Positions 50,133 through 60,113 are shown, counted from the stretch's first letter. The stretch is 64,000 nt of DNA from Afipia sp. 64-13 (GCA_001897755.1 MKUJ01000017.1:118493-182492); one strand, 5' to 3'. Numbers and translations are program-made. The notes: a model not told the origin generated them from the sequence alone.

Positions 50133-51205
50133 TTGAGTTCACCGGCACGTCCGGGATTACCCAGCCGCTCGACATGGATCAGCGCCAGCGTCAGCACGAC
50201 GATGGCGGTGGCCTGATGCGCAAGGCCGAGCGAGATCGGCACCACATGCAGCAGCGTGAAAATGCCGAGCGCCACCTGCACGCTGATCGCGGCGGCGAGC
50301 CACAGCGCCCCGTTCAGCACCGCCGCGCCGGCTTTGGTGCGGACAATGCCTGCGACATGAACCAGCGCCAGCACGAACAGCGCATAGGCGATCATGCGAT
50401 GGGTGAACTGCACCGTCAGCGTATTGTCGAAAAAGTTGCGCCACCAGGGCTGTTCGAAGAACAGGCTCGCCGTAGCAGGAATGAAGCTGCCGTCGATTTC
50501 CGGCCACGTATTGTAAATGTGTCCGGCCCGCAGCCCCGCGACCAGCGCGCCGAAATAGAGTTGCAGGAAGACAAGGCCGAGCAGCACCTTGGCGGTGAGA
50601 CTGACGCTTGCAGCTGCCTTCACCGCAGGCTGCTGCGTCAGCCGTCGCAGCGTCCAGACGATGGCGGAGAAAATCAGCAGCGCCAGCATGAAATGGATAG
50701 CAAGACGATATTGCGACACCGAGACGCGCTCGGTGAGACCCGATTTAACCATCCACCAGCCGACCGCACCCTGCAGTCCGCCGAGCGCGAAGATGATCCA
50801 GAGCCGCCGCTTCAGATCGGACGACATGCCGCCGCGCCACAGGAAAAACAGGAACGGCAGCAGAAACACCGCGCCGATCGAGCGCGCCAGCAGACGATGC
50901 GCCCACTCCCACCAGAAGATGGTCTTGAACTCGTCGAGGCTCATGCCGAAGTTCATCTGGCGGTATTGCGGGATCTTCTTGTAGGCCTCGAATTCCTGCG
51001 CCCAGTGCGCGTCGGTGAGCGGCGGCACCATGCCGGTGACCGGCTTCCATTCGGTGATCGACAGGCCGGACTCGGTGAGCCGCGTCGCGCCGCCGACAAT
51101 CAGCGTGCCCACCACCATCGCCGCGACGATGAGAAGCCAGATGCGCAATCCGCGCTGACGCGGCATCGCCGCGCCGGATTCACCCTGAATGCCGGGGTTT
51201 GTCAT
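50087..51205 (-). CDS. ctaA: Heme A synthase (COX15/CtaA)
   Basis: A 372-aa, eight-helix enzyme that oxidises heme O to heme A for aa3-type oxidases. Conserved stretches include '[21 protein letters not shown]', '[17 protein letters not shown]' (with heme His), '[10 protein letters not shown]', '[11 protein letters not shown]' and '[15 protein letters not shown]'. The start is the ATG at 51205 (MTNPGIQG). The C-terminal 15 residues ('[15 protein letters not shown]') come from a dispersed repeat, so the native stop codon was probably lost or displaced. Confidence 0.95.
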   Translation of the reverse strand: MTNPGIQGESGAAMPRQRGLRIWLLIVAAMVVGTLIVGGATRLTESGLSITEWKPVTGMVPPLTDAHWAQEFEAYKKIPQYRQMNFGMSLDEFKTIFWWEWAHRLLARSIGAVFLLPFLFFLWRGGMSSDLKRRLWIIFALGGLQGAVGWWMVKSGLTERVSVSQYRLAIHFMLALLIFSAIVWTLRRLTQQPAVKAAASVSLTAKVLLGLVFLQLYFGALVAGLRAGHIYNTWPEIDGSFIPATASLFFEQPWWRNFFDNTLTVQFTHRMIAYALFVLALVHVAGIVRTKAGAAVLNGALWLAAAISVQVALGIFTLLHVVPISLGLAHQATAIVVLTLALIHVERLGNPGRAGELNPHPEEHRVAMRLEG

Positions 51206-51312
51206 CCGATGATCTTTCCGGGATCGGTCCCTTGAACGAACTGGCGCGGTCCTTATAGTCCCGCTGTCCTTGGGCGCAAGCTCACCAACAAGCAGGTTTT
51301 CAAACTCTAGCC

Positions 51313-51531
51313 ATGACGATCCGCGCGCGAAAATTCGTTGGAACCTGCCTCCTGCTGGTGCTGGTGGTGGTGTGGTCGCTCGCCGGCATGGCGATCGCGC
51401 AGATTCCGTATCTGGCGGGTTCGCGCCTGGCGCAAGGCATCTTCTATGTGGTCGCCGGGCTCGGCTGGATCCTGCCGGCGATGCCGCTGATTTCGTGGAT
51501 GGCGCGGCCCGACGCACCGAAAGCGGAATAA
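51313..51531 (+). CDS. DUF2842 membrane protein
   Basis: A 72-aa protein with two membrane helices ('[22 protein letters not shown]' and '[22 protein letters not shown]'), of the length and shape of the DUF2842 family. It is divergent from ctaA, about 107 bp between starts. Its function is unknown. Confidence 0.85.
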   Translation: MTIRARKFVGTCLLLVLVVVWSLAGMAIAQIPYLAGSRLAQGIFYVVAGLGWILPAMPLISWMARPDAPKAE

Positions 51532-51651
51532 CGCGCCCGCAGGTGATCGCCTACCGCGGGCCATTACCCTTTGTTGACGTTTGTTTGAAAAGGTCGGGCC
51601 GCAAACGCGGGGCCGCCGGCCGCGCAATGATTTCATCGATTTCAAGGTCGC

Positions 51652-52842
51652 GTGATGACCATGGCCGCCGCTCTCGATAGCCCCGCTTCCTCGCAAGACG
51701 GGACAGGTGCCATCGGCGTCGCCCGTGTCGACATCATCCGCGACATGGCGCAGGCCGAACCGGTGTGGCGCGGCTTCGAAAACAGCGCCGCCCTCGTCAC
51801 CGCATTCCAGCGTTTCGATCTGCTCAACGCCTGGCAGAGCCATGTCGGCGCGGCGGAAGGCGCGACACCGCTGGTCGCGGTGGCGTACGCCGCCGATGGC
51901 GCACCGCTGCTGCTGCTGCCTTTCGCCGCATCGCATGAAAGCGGCGTCACGGTCGCCCGTTTCATGGGCGGCAAGCATACCACCTTCAACATGGGGCTGT
52001 GGCGCCGCGACTTCGCCGCCGCCGCGACCAGGCGCGACATCGATGCGGTGTGGAGCGCGATCGGCGCCGCGGGCATCGACCTGCTGGCACTGACGCAGCA
52101 GCCGCGAATATGGCAGGGCATCGCCAATCCGCTGACGCTCTATCCGGTGCAAACCTCGCCGAACGGCTGCCCGCTGCTGCTGTTCACCACCTCCGGCAAG
52201 CCCGAGGACAATATCAGCAACGGCTTCCGCCGCCGTCTGCGCGGCAAGGAGCGCAAGCTGCAGGCGCAGCCGAATTTCCGTTATTATCTGGCGCGGAGCG
52301 ACGACGAGATCAGGCATCTGCTCGACTGGTTCTTCGTCATCAAGCCGCAGCGCATGGCGGCGCAGGGCCTGCCCGACGTGTTCGACGAGCCGGGCGTGCG
52401 CGAGTTCGTCTATCAGGCCTGCCTCGCCAGGACGCCGGACGGCGGACGCGCCATCGCGATCCACGCGCTGGAATGCGACGACGAAGTCATCGCGATTTTC
52501 GCCGGCCTCGCCGACGGCCGCCGCTTCTCGATGACGTTCAACACCTACACGCTGTCGGACAACGCCAAGCACAGTCCCGGACTGATCCTGCTGCGCGACA
52601 TCATCGACGGCTACGCCGCGCAGAACTACCGCACCTTCGACCTCGGCATCGGCTCGGACGACTACAAACGGCAGTTCTGCAAGGATGACGAGGCGATCTT
52701 CGACAGCTTCATCGCGCTGTCGGCGCGCGGCCGCGTCGCCGCGCTCGGCCTGTCCTCGCTCAATCGCGCCAAGCGCATCGTCAAGCAGAACCCGGCCTTG
52801 ATGCAGATGGCGCAGCGGCTGCGCGCGGCGCTGCATCGGTAA
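51652..52842 (+). CDS. GNAT-fold (CelD/BioF2-like) acyltransferase
   Basis: A 396-aa protein with the double-GNAT layout of CelD-like proteins (Acetyltransf_6): 'FQRFDLLNAWQSHVGAAEG', 'PLLLLPFAASHESGV', 'ISNGFRRRLRGKERKLQ' and 'SPGLILLRDIIDGYAAQNYRTFDLGIGSDDYKRQFC'. Such proteins are common in exopolysaccharide and cellulose loci and may acylate the polymer or its precursor. Two Met codons start the frame; the one at 51655 is an alternative. The gene ends facing the chain-length regulator gene. Confidence 0.88.
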   Translation: MMTMAAALDSPASSQDGTGAIGVARVDIIRDMAQAEPVWRGFENSAALVTAFQRFDLLNAWQSHVGAAEGATPLVAVAYAADGAPLLLLPFAASHESGVTVARFMGGKHTTFNMGLWRRDFAAAATRRDIDAVWSAIGAAGIDLLALTQQPRIWQGIANPLTLYPVQTSPNGCPLLLFTTSGKPEDNISNGFRRRLRGKERKLQAQPNFRYYLARSDDEIRHLLDWFFVIKPQRMAAQGLPDVFDEPGVREFVYQACLARTPDGGRAIAIHALECDDEVIAIFAGLADGRRFSMTFNTYTLSDNAKHSPGLILLRDIIDGYAAQNYRTFDLGIGSDDYKRQFCKDDEAIFDSFIALSARGRVAALGLSSLNRAKRIVKQNPALMQMAQRLRAALHR

Positions 52843-52859
52843 CAGATCAACAATAATTC

Positions 52860-52980
52860 TCGTGATGCCCGGCCTTGTGCCGGACATCCACGTCTTCACA
52901 TAGCAACAAAAAAGACGTGGATGGCCGGATCAAAAGGGCGTTCACGCCCGTTTTCGGCGGGCTATGCCCGGCCATGACGG
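52860..52980. repeat. Palindromic intergenic repeat, copy 3, with nested hairpin
   Basis: Same 'GCCC...CCATCCACGT/ACGTGGATGGCC' design as copies 1 and 2, but one arm is interrupted by an extra hairpin AAAAGGGCG-TTCA-CGCCC-GTTTT (52932-52954). Because it has T-runs on both strands and sits between convergent genes, it may act as a bidirectional terminator. Confidence 0.8.
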
Positions 52981-52987
52981 AAAAACA

Positions 52988-55132
52988 TTACGCCGCCGCG
53001 ACCTGCGAGCCCTCGCTCGGTTCGACTGGTTGCGCCGGGGCGCTCAGGATCGTCACCGCGGCAAAGCCGGAGGCCTGCAACTGCTCGCGCATCGCGGCGC
53101 GCGCCGCAGGCGCCAGATCGGGAGCCGGCACGATCACCGCATGCGCGCCGGACGCGATCAGATCGGCGGACAATCCGTCCGCCGTTCCGCAATCCAGCAC
53201 GACGTGATCGTAGGCCTGGGTCAGCGCATTGATGGCGAGAACGAGACGCGGCGAGGTCAGCACCGCCCGATCGCTCTGTCGTCCCGCGCCGACAATGTGG
53301 ACGCCGGAGAATTTGTCGCGGGTGATGATCTGCCCGAACGAGGCGGCGCCGTGCATCAGGTCGCACAGCCCCGGCGCCGCCGGATCGATCGACACGGCGC
53401 TCAGCATCGGCGAGCGCATCGACAGATCCACCAGCACCACCTTGGCGCCCCGCGCCAGCAGCCGCGCCAACGTCAGCGCGGTCAGCGTGAGGCCTTCATC
53501 CTGCCGCGCGCCGATCACGGCGATCTTGCGCGCATTGACGCCCTCGCCGCGCAGCGTGTCCGCGAGTCTGTCGATTTCGCCGACGCCGACATCGGTCTGC
53601 GGCAGCGTATCGCGCAGCGACGGCAGATTGCTGCCCTCGTCCGGACCGCGCGGCGCGGTCATGCGCAACAGCTCGGCGGTGACGATATAGCCGGAGGGGA
53701 GCAGGAAAGTCGCCAGCGTCGCGATCAGCACGATCGGCAGCTTCTTGGGGAAAGCCGGCGTGTTGGAGACGATGGCGCGGGAAATGATGCGGCTGTCGGC
53801 GGGCACCGCATCGATGGTCTCGCGCGTGGTCGCCTCGCGGTATTTGGCAAGATAGGATTCGAGCAGATCGCGCTGCGCCTTGGCTTCGCGCTCCAGCGCG
53901 CGCAGTTGCACGTCCTGGCTGTTGGATGAGGTCGCCTGCCGCTTGAGCTGATCGAGGCTGGCGTTGAGCCCGTCGACCCGCGCGTTGGCGATGCGGGCGT
54001 CATTCTCCAGCGAGCGCGAGATCTTGCTCGCCTCCTCGCGCATCTGGCGGTCGAGATCGGCGATCTGCGCCTTCAGCTCCTTGATGCGCGGATGCTGGCC
54101 GAGCAGCGTCGCGGACTGTTCGGCCAGCTGCGCGCGCAAGGTGACGCGCTGTTCGGCCAGACGCCGCACCAGCTCGGAATTGAGCACCTCGGACGCCTCG
54201 ATCGGTCGGCCGGTCTGCAGCATCTCGCGGATCGATTTAGCGCGCGACTCGGCATCGGATTTCAACGCCCGCGCATTGTTGAGCTGGGTGTTGAGTTCGC
54301 CGAGCTGCTGGTTCGACAGCGAGGTGTTGTTGGAGCCGATGAACAGATTGGACTTGGAGCGGAACGCCTCGACGCGATCTTCCGCCTCCGCCACCTTCTT
54401 GCGCAGTCCCTCGATCTCGCCGGACAGCCACTGCCCCGCCGACTTCGCCTGATCCTGACGCGCCGCCTGCTGCAACACGAGGTAACCGTCGGCGATCGAG
54501 TTGGCGACTTTCGCCGCCAGCACCGGATCGCGCGACTGGAATTCCACCACCGCCACGCGCGACTTGTCGACCGCGTAGGCCGCGAGCCGCTCGTAATAGG
54601 CATCGAGCACCCGCTCCTCCGGCGTCATCCGGAACGGATCGCGGCCGATGCCGACGAGGTTGAGCAACGTGCGCAGCGGCGAGATGCCGCGCAGCACCGG
54701 ATCGAATTCCGGCAACTGGTCGAGTCTGTTCTTCCGGATCACCTCGAGCGCGAGTTCGCGCGACAGCAGAAGCTGCACCTGGCTCGCCACCGCCTCGGCA
54801 TCGAGCGCGCCGCGCTCCTCGCTGCGCTCGCCGCTCGGGCGCAGGAACACGTTCTCGCGGCCGTCGATCAGGATGCGGGCTTCGGACTTGTAGCGCGGCG
54901 TCATGATGTTGACGGCAACCATCGCCAGCACGAACACGATCGCGGTCGGCACCACGATCCATTTGCGCCGGCGCATGAGCGCCCGCCAGATCAGGCGCAG
55001 GTCGAGGTCGCCGAGCGGCTGCCCCGCGCGGGGCGTCGCGACGGCCGCCGGCACGGACGCGGGCTTCGCCATGTATTGTGCGAACGCCCGTCCCGCATGA
55101 CCGATCTTGTCACGCCACTCCGCCAAACTCAT
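52988..55132 (-). CDS. Exopolysaccharide chain-length regulator with degenerate BY-kinase domain
   Basis: A 714-aa Wzc/ExoP-type polysaccharide co-polymerase. Wzz domain with first helix near residues 55-75 ('WIVVPTAIVFVLAMVAVNIM'), long coiled-coil region (about 190-440), GNVR-type region and second helix ('KLPIVLIATLATFLLPSGYI'), then a cytoplasmic BY-kinase-like domain. In that domain the Walker A Lys is missing: the site reads 'GARQDEGLTLTALTLA' where G-x-G-K-S/T is expected. Walker A' 'VVLVDLSMRSP' is kept, and there is no C-terminal tyrosine cluster. It is therefore likely not an active kinase. The start chosen is the ATG at 55132. Confidence 0.9.
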   Translation of the reverse strand: MSLAEWRDKIGHAGRAFAQYMAKPASVPAAVATPRAGQPLGDLDLRLIWRALMRRRKWIVVPTAIVFVLAMVAVNIMTPRYKSEARILIDGRENVFLRPSGERSEERGALDAEAVASQVQLLLSRELALEVIRKNRLDQLPEFDPVLRGISPLRTLLNLVGIGRDPFRMTPEERVLDAYYERLAAYAVDKSRVAVVEFQSRDPVLAAKVANSIADGYLVLQQAARQDQAKSAGQWLSGEIEGLRKKVAEAEDRVEAFRSKSNLFIGSNNTSLSNQQLGELNTQLNNARALKSDAESRAKSIREMLQTGRPIEASEVLNSELVRRLAEQRVTLRAQLAEQSATLLGQHPRIKELKAQIADLDRQMREEASKISRSLENDARIANARVDGLNASLDQLKRQATSSNSQDVQLRALEREAKAQRDLLESYLAKYREATTRETIDAVPADSRIISRAIVSNTPAFPKKLPIVLIATLATFLLPSGYIVTAELLRMTAPRGPDEGSNLPSLRDTLPQTDVGVGEIDRLADTLRGEGVNARKIAVIGARQDEGLTLTALTLARLLARGAKVVLVDLSMRSPMLSAVSIDPAAPGLCDLMHGAASFGQIITRDKFSGVHIVGAGRQSDRAVLTSPRLVLAINALTQAYDHVVLDCGTADGLSADLIASGAHAVIVPAPDLAPAARAAMREQLQASGFAAVTILSAPAQPVEPSEGSQVAAA

Positions 55133-55342
55133 CGAACGCTCCCGACACCGCAAACGCCACGCGCGCGGCGATTACATTCCATTAAGGTTGCCGCGGAGTT
55201 AATCGGGCGCGGTCATGTTTTGTTAACCATGGACCGGCTTAATCGGGACCGATTGCATTTATCGGATTTCCAATGAGTGGCCGCCGCACATTTTTTGCCT
55301 GCCTGCTCGCGGCGCCCCGCGCCGGCGAGCGCCGGTTCTGAT

Positions 55343-56473
55343 ATGGCCATGCCCGAACGCCCGCTCCGCATCCTGCATGCCGTGCGCGCGCCGGTCGGCG
55401 GCATCATCCGCCACATCCTCGATCTTGCGAGCGGCCAGGCCGAGCGCGGTCATCACGTCGGCATCCTCGCCGACAGCCTGACCGGCGGCGAACGCGCCGA
55501 AGCCGCGTTCCGCGAGATCGGCCCGCGCATGAAGCTCGGCATCCATCGCGTGCCAATCCACCGCGAACCGCACCCGCGCGATCCGATCACGGCACTGCGA
55601 CTGCTGCGCATCGCCTATGGCCTGAAGCTCGACGTGCTGCACGGCCATGGCGCCAAGGCCGGCGCCTTCATCCGCATCAAGGGCCGCTCGGCGAAAACCA
55701 TCCGGGTCTATACGCCGCATGGCGGCTCGCTGCATTATTCGCCGAACTCGCTCAAGGGCGCGTTCTACACCCGGCTGGAACGCGCGGTGATGAACCGCAC
55801 CGACCTGTTCCTGTTCGAAAGCGCGTTCGCGCGCGATACCTATCAGCGCGTGGTCGGCGTGCCGCGCGGCCTGGTGCGCTGCGTGTTCAACGGCGTCACC
55901 GCCGACGAATTCGATCCGGTGCCGCTGGCGGACGACGCCACCGATCTCGTCTATGTCGGCGAATTCCGCCACATCAAGGGCGCCGATCTCCTGATCGAAG
56001 CGGTGGCGCGGCTGCGCGCCGACGGCAAGCCGGTGACGCTGACGCTGGCCGGCGACGGCGAGGAAACCGCGAACCTGAAAGCGCTGATCGATCGGCTGAA
56101 GCTCGGCGATGCGGTGCGCTTCATCGGCCACGTCAAGGCGCGCCACGGCTTTTCCAAGGGCCGCCTGCTGGTGGTGCCCTCGCGCGGCGACTCGATGCCC
56201 TATGTCGTGATCGAAGCCACCGCCGCCGGTATTCCCCTGCTGGCCGCCAAAGTCGGCGGCATTCCTGAAATCCTCGGGCCGCACACCGCCGGGCTGTTCG
56301 CGCCGGACAGCGTCGGCGCGATGGCCGACGCCATCGAAGGCGCGCTGATCGACCTCGATGCCGCGCGGCTCGCGGCCAAGGAGCTGCGCGAGCGCATCTT
56401 CACCCACTTCTCGCAGCGCGCGATGGTGGACGGCGTGCTGTCGGGATACCGCGACGCCTTCGAGGCCGGTTAA
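55343..56473 (+). CDS. Glycosyltransferase family 4
   Basis: A 376-aa GT-B enzyme. N-terminal Rossmann domain ('ILHAVRAPVGGIIRHILDLASGQAERGHHV'), C-terminal donor-binding domain ('DLVYVGEFRHIKGADLLIEAV', then 'VVPSRGDSMPYVVIEATAAGIPLLA', the E-x7-E region). It probably adds a sugar in exopolysaccharide repeat assembly. The start chosen is the ATG at 55343; 55349 is close behind, and neither has a strong ribosome-binding site. It is divergent from the chain-length regulator. Confidence 0.9.
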   Translation: MAMPERPLRILHAVRAPVGGIIRHILDLASGQAERGHHVGILADSLTGGERAEAAFREIGPRMKLGIHRVPIHREPHPRDPITALRLLRIAYGLKLDVLHGHGAKAGAFIRIKGRSAKTIRVYTPHGGSLHYSPNSLKGAFYTRLERAVMNRTDLFLFESAFARDTYQRVVGVPRGLVRCVFNGVTADEFDPVPLADDATDLVYVGEFRHIKGADLLIEAVARLRADGKPVTLTLAGDGEETANLKALIDRLKLGDAVRFIGHVKARHGFSKGRLLVVPSRGDSMPYVVIEATAAGIPLLAAKVGGIPEILGPHTAGLFAPDSVGAMADAIEGALIDLDAARLAAKELRERIFTHFSQRAMVDGVLSGYRDAFEAG

Positions 56474-56608
56474 CCGGCATTTACCAACGATAACGAAATC
56501 TTCCGATTTGTCCGCTAGGCAGAGTTGAAAAGCGTTTCGCCTGCCCGCGCGCATGGCCATATCGCATGGCAAGACGCATGCAGGTGTCAGTCCGACAGGA
56601 AGTTTGAC

Positions 56609-58162
56609 GTGGAACCGATCGACGTCCGCTCGATGATCAATTCCGCCGCAGCCGGCGCCGCCGCGGCCTCTCCCGCCGCGAGCGTAAATCCTTTCGAGCG
56701 GCGCAAGCGCCTGTCGCCGGCCGCCCTCGCCGTCACCAACCAGAAAGTCCTCGGCGCCTATTCGCCGGTGGTCATCAACGGCGTGATGCGGGCGGTGGAT
56801 TTTGCCGGCATCAGCCTGATCGGCATCGTGCTTTATGTCGCCTATGTCGTTCCGATCGACGGCTTCTCGTGGAAATTTCTCGGCGCCATCGTGCTGATGG
56901 CGACGCTCGCGGTGATTTCGTTCCAGGCCGCCGAGATCTACGACATCGACATCTATCGCGGCCAGTTGCGGCAGATGACGCGCATGGCCTCGTCCTGGGC
57001 GTTCGTCTTTCTGCTGTTTATCGGCGCCTCGTTCTTCGCCAAGGTCGGCGGCACGGTGTCGCGGGTGTGGCTGGCGGGCTTCTTCTTCACCGGCCTTGCC
57101 GCACTGATCGTCGGACGGCTGATCTTGCGGACGCTGGTGCGGCGCTGGGCGCGCGAGGGCCGACTCGACCGCCGCACCATCATCGTCGGCTCCGACGAAA
57201 ACGGCGAGAAGCTGATCACGGCGCTCGCCGCGCAGGACGATTCCGACATCAAGATTCTCGGCGTGTTCGACGACCGCAACGATTCCCGCGCGCTCGACAC
57301 CTGCGCCGGACTGCCCAAGCTCGGCAGGATCGGCGACATCGTCGAATTCGCCCGCCGCACCCGCGTCGATCTGGTGCTGTTCGCGCTGCCGATCTCGGCC
57401 GAGACGCGCATTCTCGACATGCTCAAGAAGCTGTGGGTGCTGCCGGTCGACATCCGCCTGTCCGCGCACACCAACAAGCTGCGCTTCCGGCCGCGCTCAT
57501 ACTCCTATCTCGGCTCGGTGCCGACGCTGGATGTGTTCGAGCAGCCGATCACCGACTGGGACATGGTGCTGAAATGGCTGTTCGACCGCGTGGTCGGCGG
57601 CCTGATGCTGCTGATGCTGGCGCCGGTGATGGCGCTGGTCGCGCTCGCGATCAAGCTCGACAGTGCGGGCCCGGTGCTGTTCCGCCAGAAGCGCTACGGC
57701 TTCAACAACGAGCGCATCGACGTGTTCAAATTCCGCTCGCTCTATCACGACCAGGCCGATCCGCTCGCCGCCAAGGTGGTGACGCGGAACGATCCGCGCG
57801 TTACCCGCGTCGGGCGCTTCATCCGCAAGACCAGCCTCGACGAACTGCCGCAGCTCTTCAACGTGGTGTTCAAGGGCAACCTGTCGATCGTCGGCCCGCG
57901 TCCGCATGCGGTGCAAGGCAAATTGCAGAGCCGCCTGTTCGACGAGGCGGTGGACGGCTATTTCGCCCGTCACCGCGTCAAGCCCGGCATCACCGGCTGG
58001 GCGCAGATCAACGGCTGGCGCGGCGAGATCGACAATCAGGAGAAGATCCAGAAGCGCGTCGAGTTCGATCTGTACTACATCGAAAACTGGTCGGTGCTGT
58101 TCGATCTCTACATCGTGCTGAAGACGCCGATCGCGCTGATCAAGGGCGAGAACGCCTATTGA
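56609..58162 (+). CDS. Undecaprenyl-phosphate sugar phosphotransferase (WcaJ/PssY type)
   Basis: A 517-aa polyisoprenyl-phosphate hexose-1-phosphate transferase that starts exopolysaccharide repeat synthesis on the lipid carrier. About five N-terminal helices (95-240), a Rossmann-like CoA-binding domain ('[17 protein letters not shown]'), and the C-terminal catalytic domain with '[20 protein letters not shown]', '[24 protein letters not shown]', '[12 protein letters not shown]' and '[17 protein letters not shown]'. The start is a GTG at 56609 behind AGGAAG with 6-nt spacing. Confidence 0.95.
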   Translation: MEPIDVRSMINSAAAGAAAASPAASVNPFERRKRLSPAALAVTNQKVLGAYSPVVINGVMRAVDFAGISLIGIVLYVAYVVPIDGFSWKFLGAIVLMATLAVISFQAAEIYDIDIYRGQLRQMTRMASSWAFVFLLFIGASFFAKVGGTVSRVWLAGFFFTGLAALIVGRLILRTLVRRWAREGRLDRRTIIVGSDENGEKLITALAAQDDSDIKILGVFDDRNDSRALDTCAGLPKLGRIGDIVEFARRTRVDLVLFALPISAETRILDMLKKLWVLPVDIRLSAHTNKLRFRPRSYSYLGSVPTLDVFEQPITDWDMVLKWLFDRVVGGLMLLMLAPVMALVALAIKLDSAGPVLFRQKRYGFNNERIDVFKFRSLYHDQADPLAAKVVTRNDPRVTRVGRFIRKTSLDELPQLFNVVFKGNLSIVGPRPHAVQGKLQSRLFDEAVDGYFARHRVKPGITGWAQINGWRGEIDNQEKIQKRVEFDLYYIENWSVLFDLYIVLKTPIALIKGENAY

Positions 58163-58178
58163 GGGGTGCGGAGGCGGC

Positions 58179-59468
58179 ATGACGATCACCCTCACCGCTG
58201 ACCGCTCGCCTCCCGCCGGCGCGCTTCCGCCCGGCATCGCGCGCTGGCAGCACGCGCTGATGTGGCTGGTGGGCTGCGGCGGCGCGATCGTCATGATCGA
58301 GCCGAGCCCCTACGAGATCGCCACCCTTCTCGGCCTGATTTTCTTCTACGCCACCGGCCTGCGCTTTCGCCCGGTGTTCCTGCCGCTGCTGGCGCTGCTG
58401 GTCACGCTCAATCTCGGCTACACCATCTGCGCCGCTTATCTGATGGACAAATCCCCGATCGTGAACTGGATCGTCACCTCGTGGTACATGGCGGTGACGG
58501 TGCTGTTCTTCGCCATGGTGCTGTCGGAGGACACCGAAGCGCGGCTCGACCTGTTCCGGCGCGGACTGATCGCCGGCGCGCTGATCGCCTCGCTCGCCGG
58601 CATCGCCGGCTACTTCCGGCTGATTCCCGGCGCCTTCGACCTGTTCACGCTCTATGGCCGCGTCAAGGGCACCTTCAAGGACCCCAACGTGATCAGCGCG
58701 TTTCTGATCCTGCCGGCGCTGTTCACGCTGCAAGGCGTGGTGACGCAGCCCTTCGGCAAGGCGGCGAAGAGCGCGCTGGCCCTCGGCATCATCGCGATCG
58801 CGCTGCTGCTGGCGTTCTCGCGCGCGGCGTGGGGCCAGCTCGTCTTCACCTCGGCGCTCATGCTGATGCTGATGTATCTCACCAGCCGCGAGACGCGGCA
58901 GCGCAACCGCATCGTGCTGACCACGGCGGCGGTCATCGTGGCGGCGGCCGCGATGGTGCTGGTGCTGTTGTCGTTCGATTCGATCGACGCGCTGTTCAAG
59001 GAGCGCGCCAGCCTGCACCAGAGCTACGACAGCGGGCGGTTCGGCCGCTTCGGCCGCCACGCGCTCGGTTTCCAGATGGCGCTCGACCTGCCGCTCGGCA
59101 TCGGCCCCCTGCAATTCACCAGATTTTTCCCCGAGGACACCCACAACTCGTTCCTCAACGCTTTCATGTCGGGCGGCTGGATCGCGGGCATCTGTTTCCC
59201 GGTGCTGGTGTTCATCACCGTGGCGATGAGCTTTCGGCTGATCTTCGTGCGGGTGCCGTGGCAGCGCAGCTATCTGGCGCTGTTCTCGGCCTTCCTCGGC
59301 ACCGTCGGCGAAGCCTTCATCATCGACGTCGACCACTGGCGGCATTTCTGGATGCTGCTCGGCGCGATGTGGGCGATGAATGTCGCGGCCTACGACTACA
59401 TGTCCGGGGACAGGAAGACCGCCGAGGCGCGACGCCGGGCGGCCGCCGCGAGCGCAGCAGCGCCCTGA
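58179..59468 (+). CDS. O-antigen ligase/polymerase family protein
   Basis: A 429-aa polytopic protein of about 11 helices with a periplasmic loop around 'HQSYDSGRFGRFGRHALGF' and 'FPEDTHNSFLNAFMSGGW' (Wzy_C-type, with the H-N-x-F/L motif). In this context it is more likely the exopolysaccharide polymerase than a lipopolysaccharide ligase. The ATG at 58179 follows GGAGGCGG, 17 bp after the sugar transferase gene, so the two are cotranscribed. Confidence 0.88.
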   Translation: MTITLTADRSPPAGALPPGIARWQHALMWLVGCGGAIVMIEPSPYEIATLLGLIFFYATGLRFRPVFLPLLALLVTLNLGYTICAAYLMDKSPIVNWIVTSWYMAVTVLFFAMVLSEDTEARLDLFRRGLIAGALIASLAGIAGYFRLIPGAFDLFTLYGRVKGTFKDPNVISAFLILPALFTLQGVVTQPFGKAAKSALALGIIAIALLLAFSRAAWGQLVFTSALMLMLMYLTSRETRQRNRIVLTTAAVIVAAAAMVLVLLSFDSIDALFKERASLHQSYDSGRFGRFGRHALGFQMALDLPLGIGPLQFTRFFPEDTHNSFLNAFMSGGWIAGICFPVLVFITVAMSFRLIFVRVPWQRSYLALFSAFLGTVGEAFIIDVDHWRHFWMLLGAMWAMNVAAYDYMSGDRKTAEARRRAAAASAAAP

Positions 59469-59484
59469 CCGCCTCCGGAAATTC

Positions 59485-59727
59485 TCAGAACGTGACGCCG
59501 ACGCGCACGCCGCGGGTCCAGATCACGCGGCATTTCTTGCGGGTGTTGCCGTAGAGCAGTTCAAACCGCGGCGGCAACGGCGCGCTGACCTCGAGACAGG
59601 CCCCGCCCGCCGAGTAATCGACGATGCTGCAATCCATCATCGGCGATTTGGGATCAAGGATGATCTTGCCAGCCTTGGAAACCCGGCCCGAGGGCCGCAC
59701 CCGTTCGAATCTGCGATTCTGGCTCAT
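59485..59727 (-). CDS. PilZ domain protein, 80 aa
   Basis: A stand-alone PilZ domain. The N-terminal Arg cluster ('RRFERVRPSG') and the 'DYSAGGACLEV' motif (D/N-x-S-x-x-G) form a c-di-GMP site, although the Arg motif is not the perfect R-x3-R. It probably reports c-di-GMP to a partner protein. It converges on the polymerase gene. Confidence 0.85.
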   Translation of the reverse strand: MSQNRRFERVRPSGRVSKAGKIILDPKSPMMDCSIVDYSAGGACLEVSAPLPPRFELLYGNTRKKCRVIWTRGVRVGVTF

Positions 59728-59786
59728 GGTGAAACCTGCTGCCTCGTGGATTGATCGATCCGGTGTGCCGGCCTGACTGCGATGTT

Positions 59787-60113
59787 TCAGTGATCGGCCG
59801 CCGCGGCCTCACGCCGCGGCGCTGAAGCGGGTTTTCTGCGCGCACCGGCCTTGAGAAAGCGCGCGCCGATCTGCTCCCCGCTCACCCGCACCAACTGGCA
59901 GCGGCGATAGGCCAGCCCGGTCGATGACAGCAGCAGGAAGAATTCGCGCATATCGAGTCCGGCAACGGACCCCTCGACGCTGAGCAGGACGCCGCTGGCG
60001 GAAATATCGATCATCTTGCAGGAGCGGCGCCAGGTGCCGTCGATTCCCATGATGTGAACGTCGACGCCCTGTTCAAAACCGACGCGCGGGGTCAGGCGCT
60101 GTTCTTTGCTCAA
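59787..60113 (-). CDS. PilZ domain protein, 108 aa
   Basis: A second PilZ domain ('RLTPRVGFEQGVDVHIMG' and 'DISASGVLLSVEGSV') followed by a basic Ala/Arg tail. The Arg motif is weak (R-x2-R), so c-di-GMP binding is uncertain. It lies about 60 bp upstream of the first PilZ gene in the same direction; they may be an operon. Confidence 0.82.
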   Translation of the reverse strand: MSKEQRLTPRVGFEQGVDVHIMGIDGTWRRSCKMIDISASGVLLSVEGSVAGLDMREFFLLLSSTGLAYRRCQLVRVSGEQIGARFLKAGARRKPASAPRREAAAADH

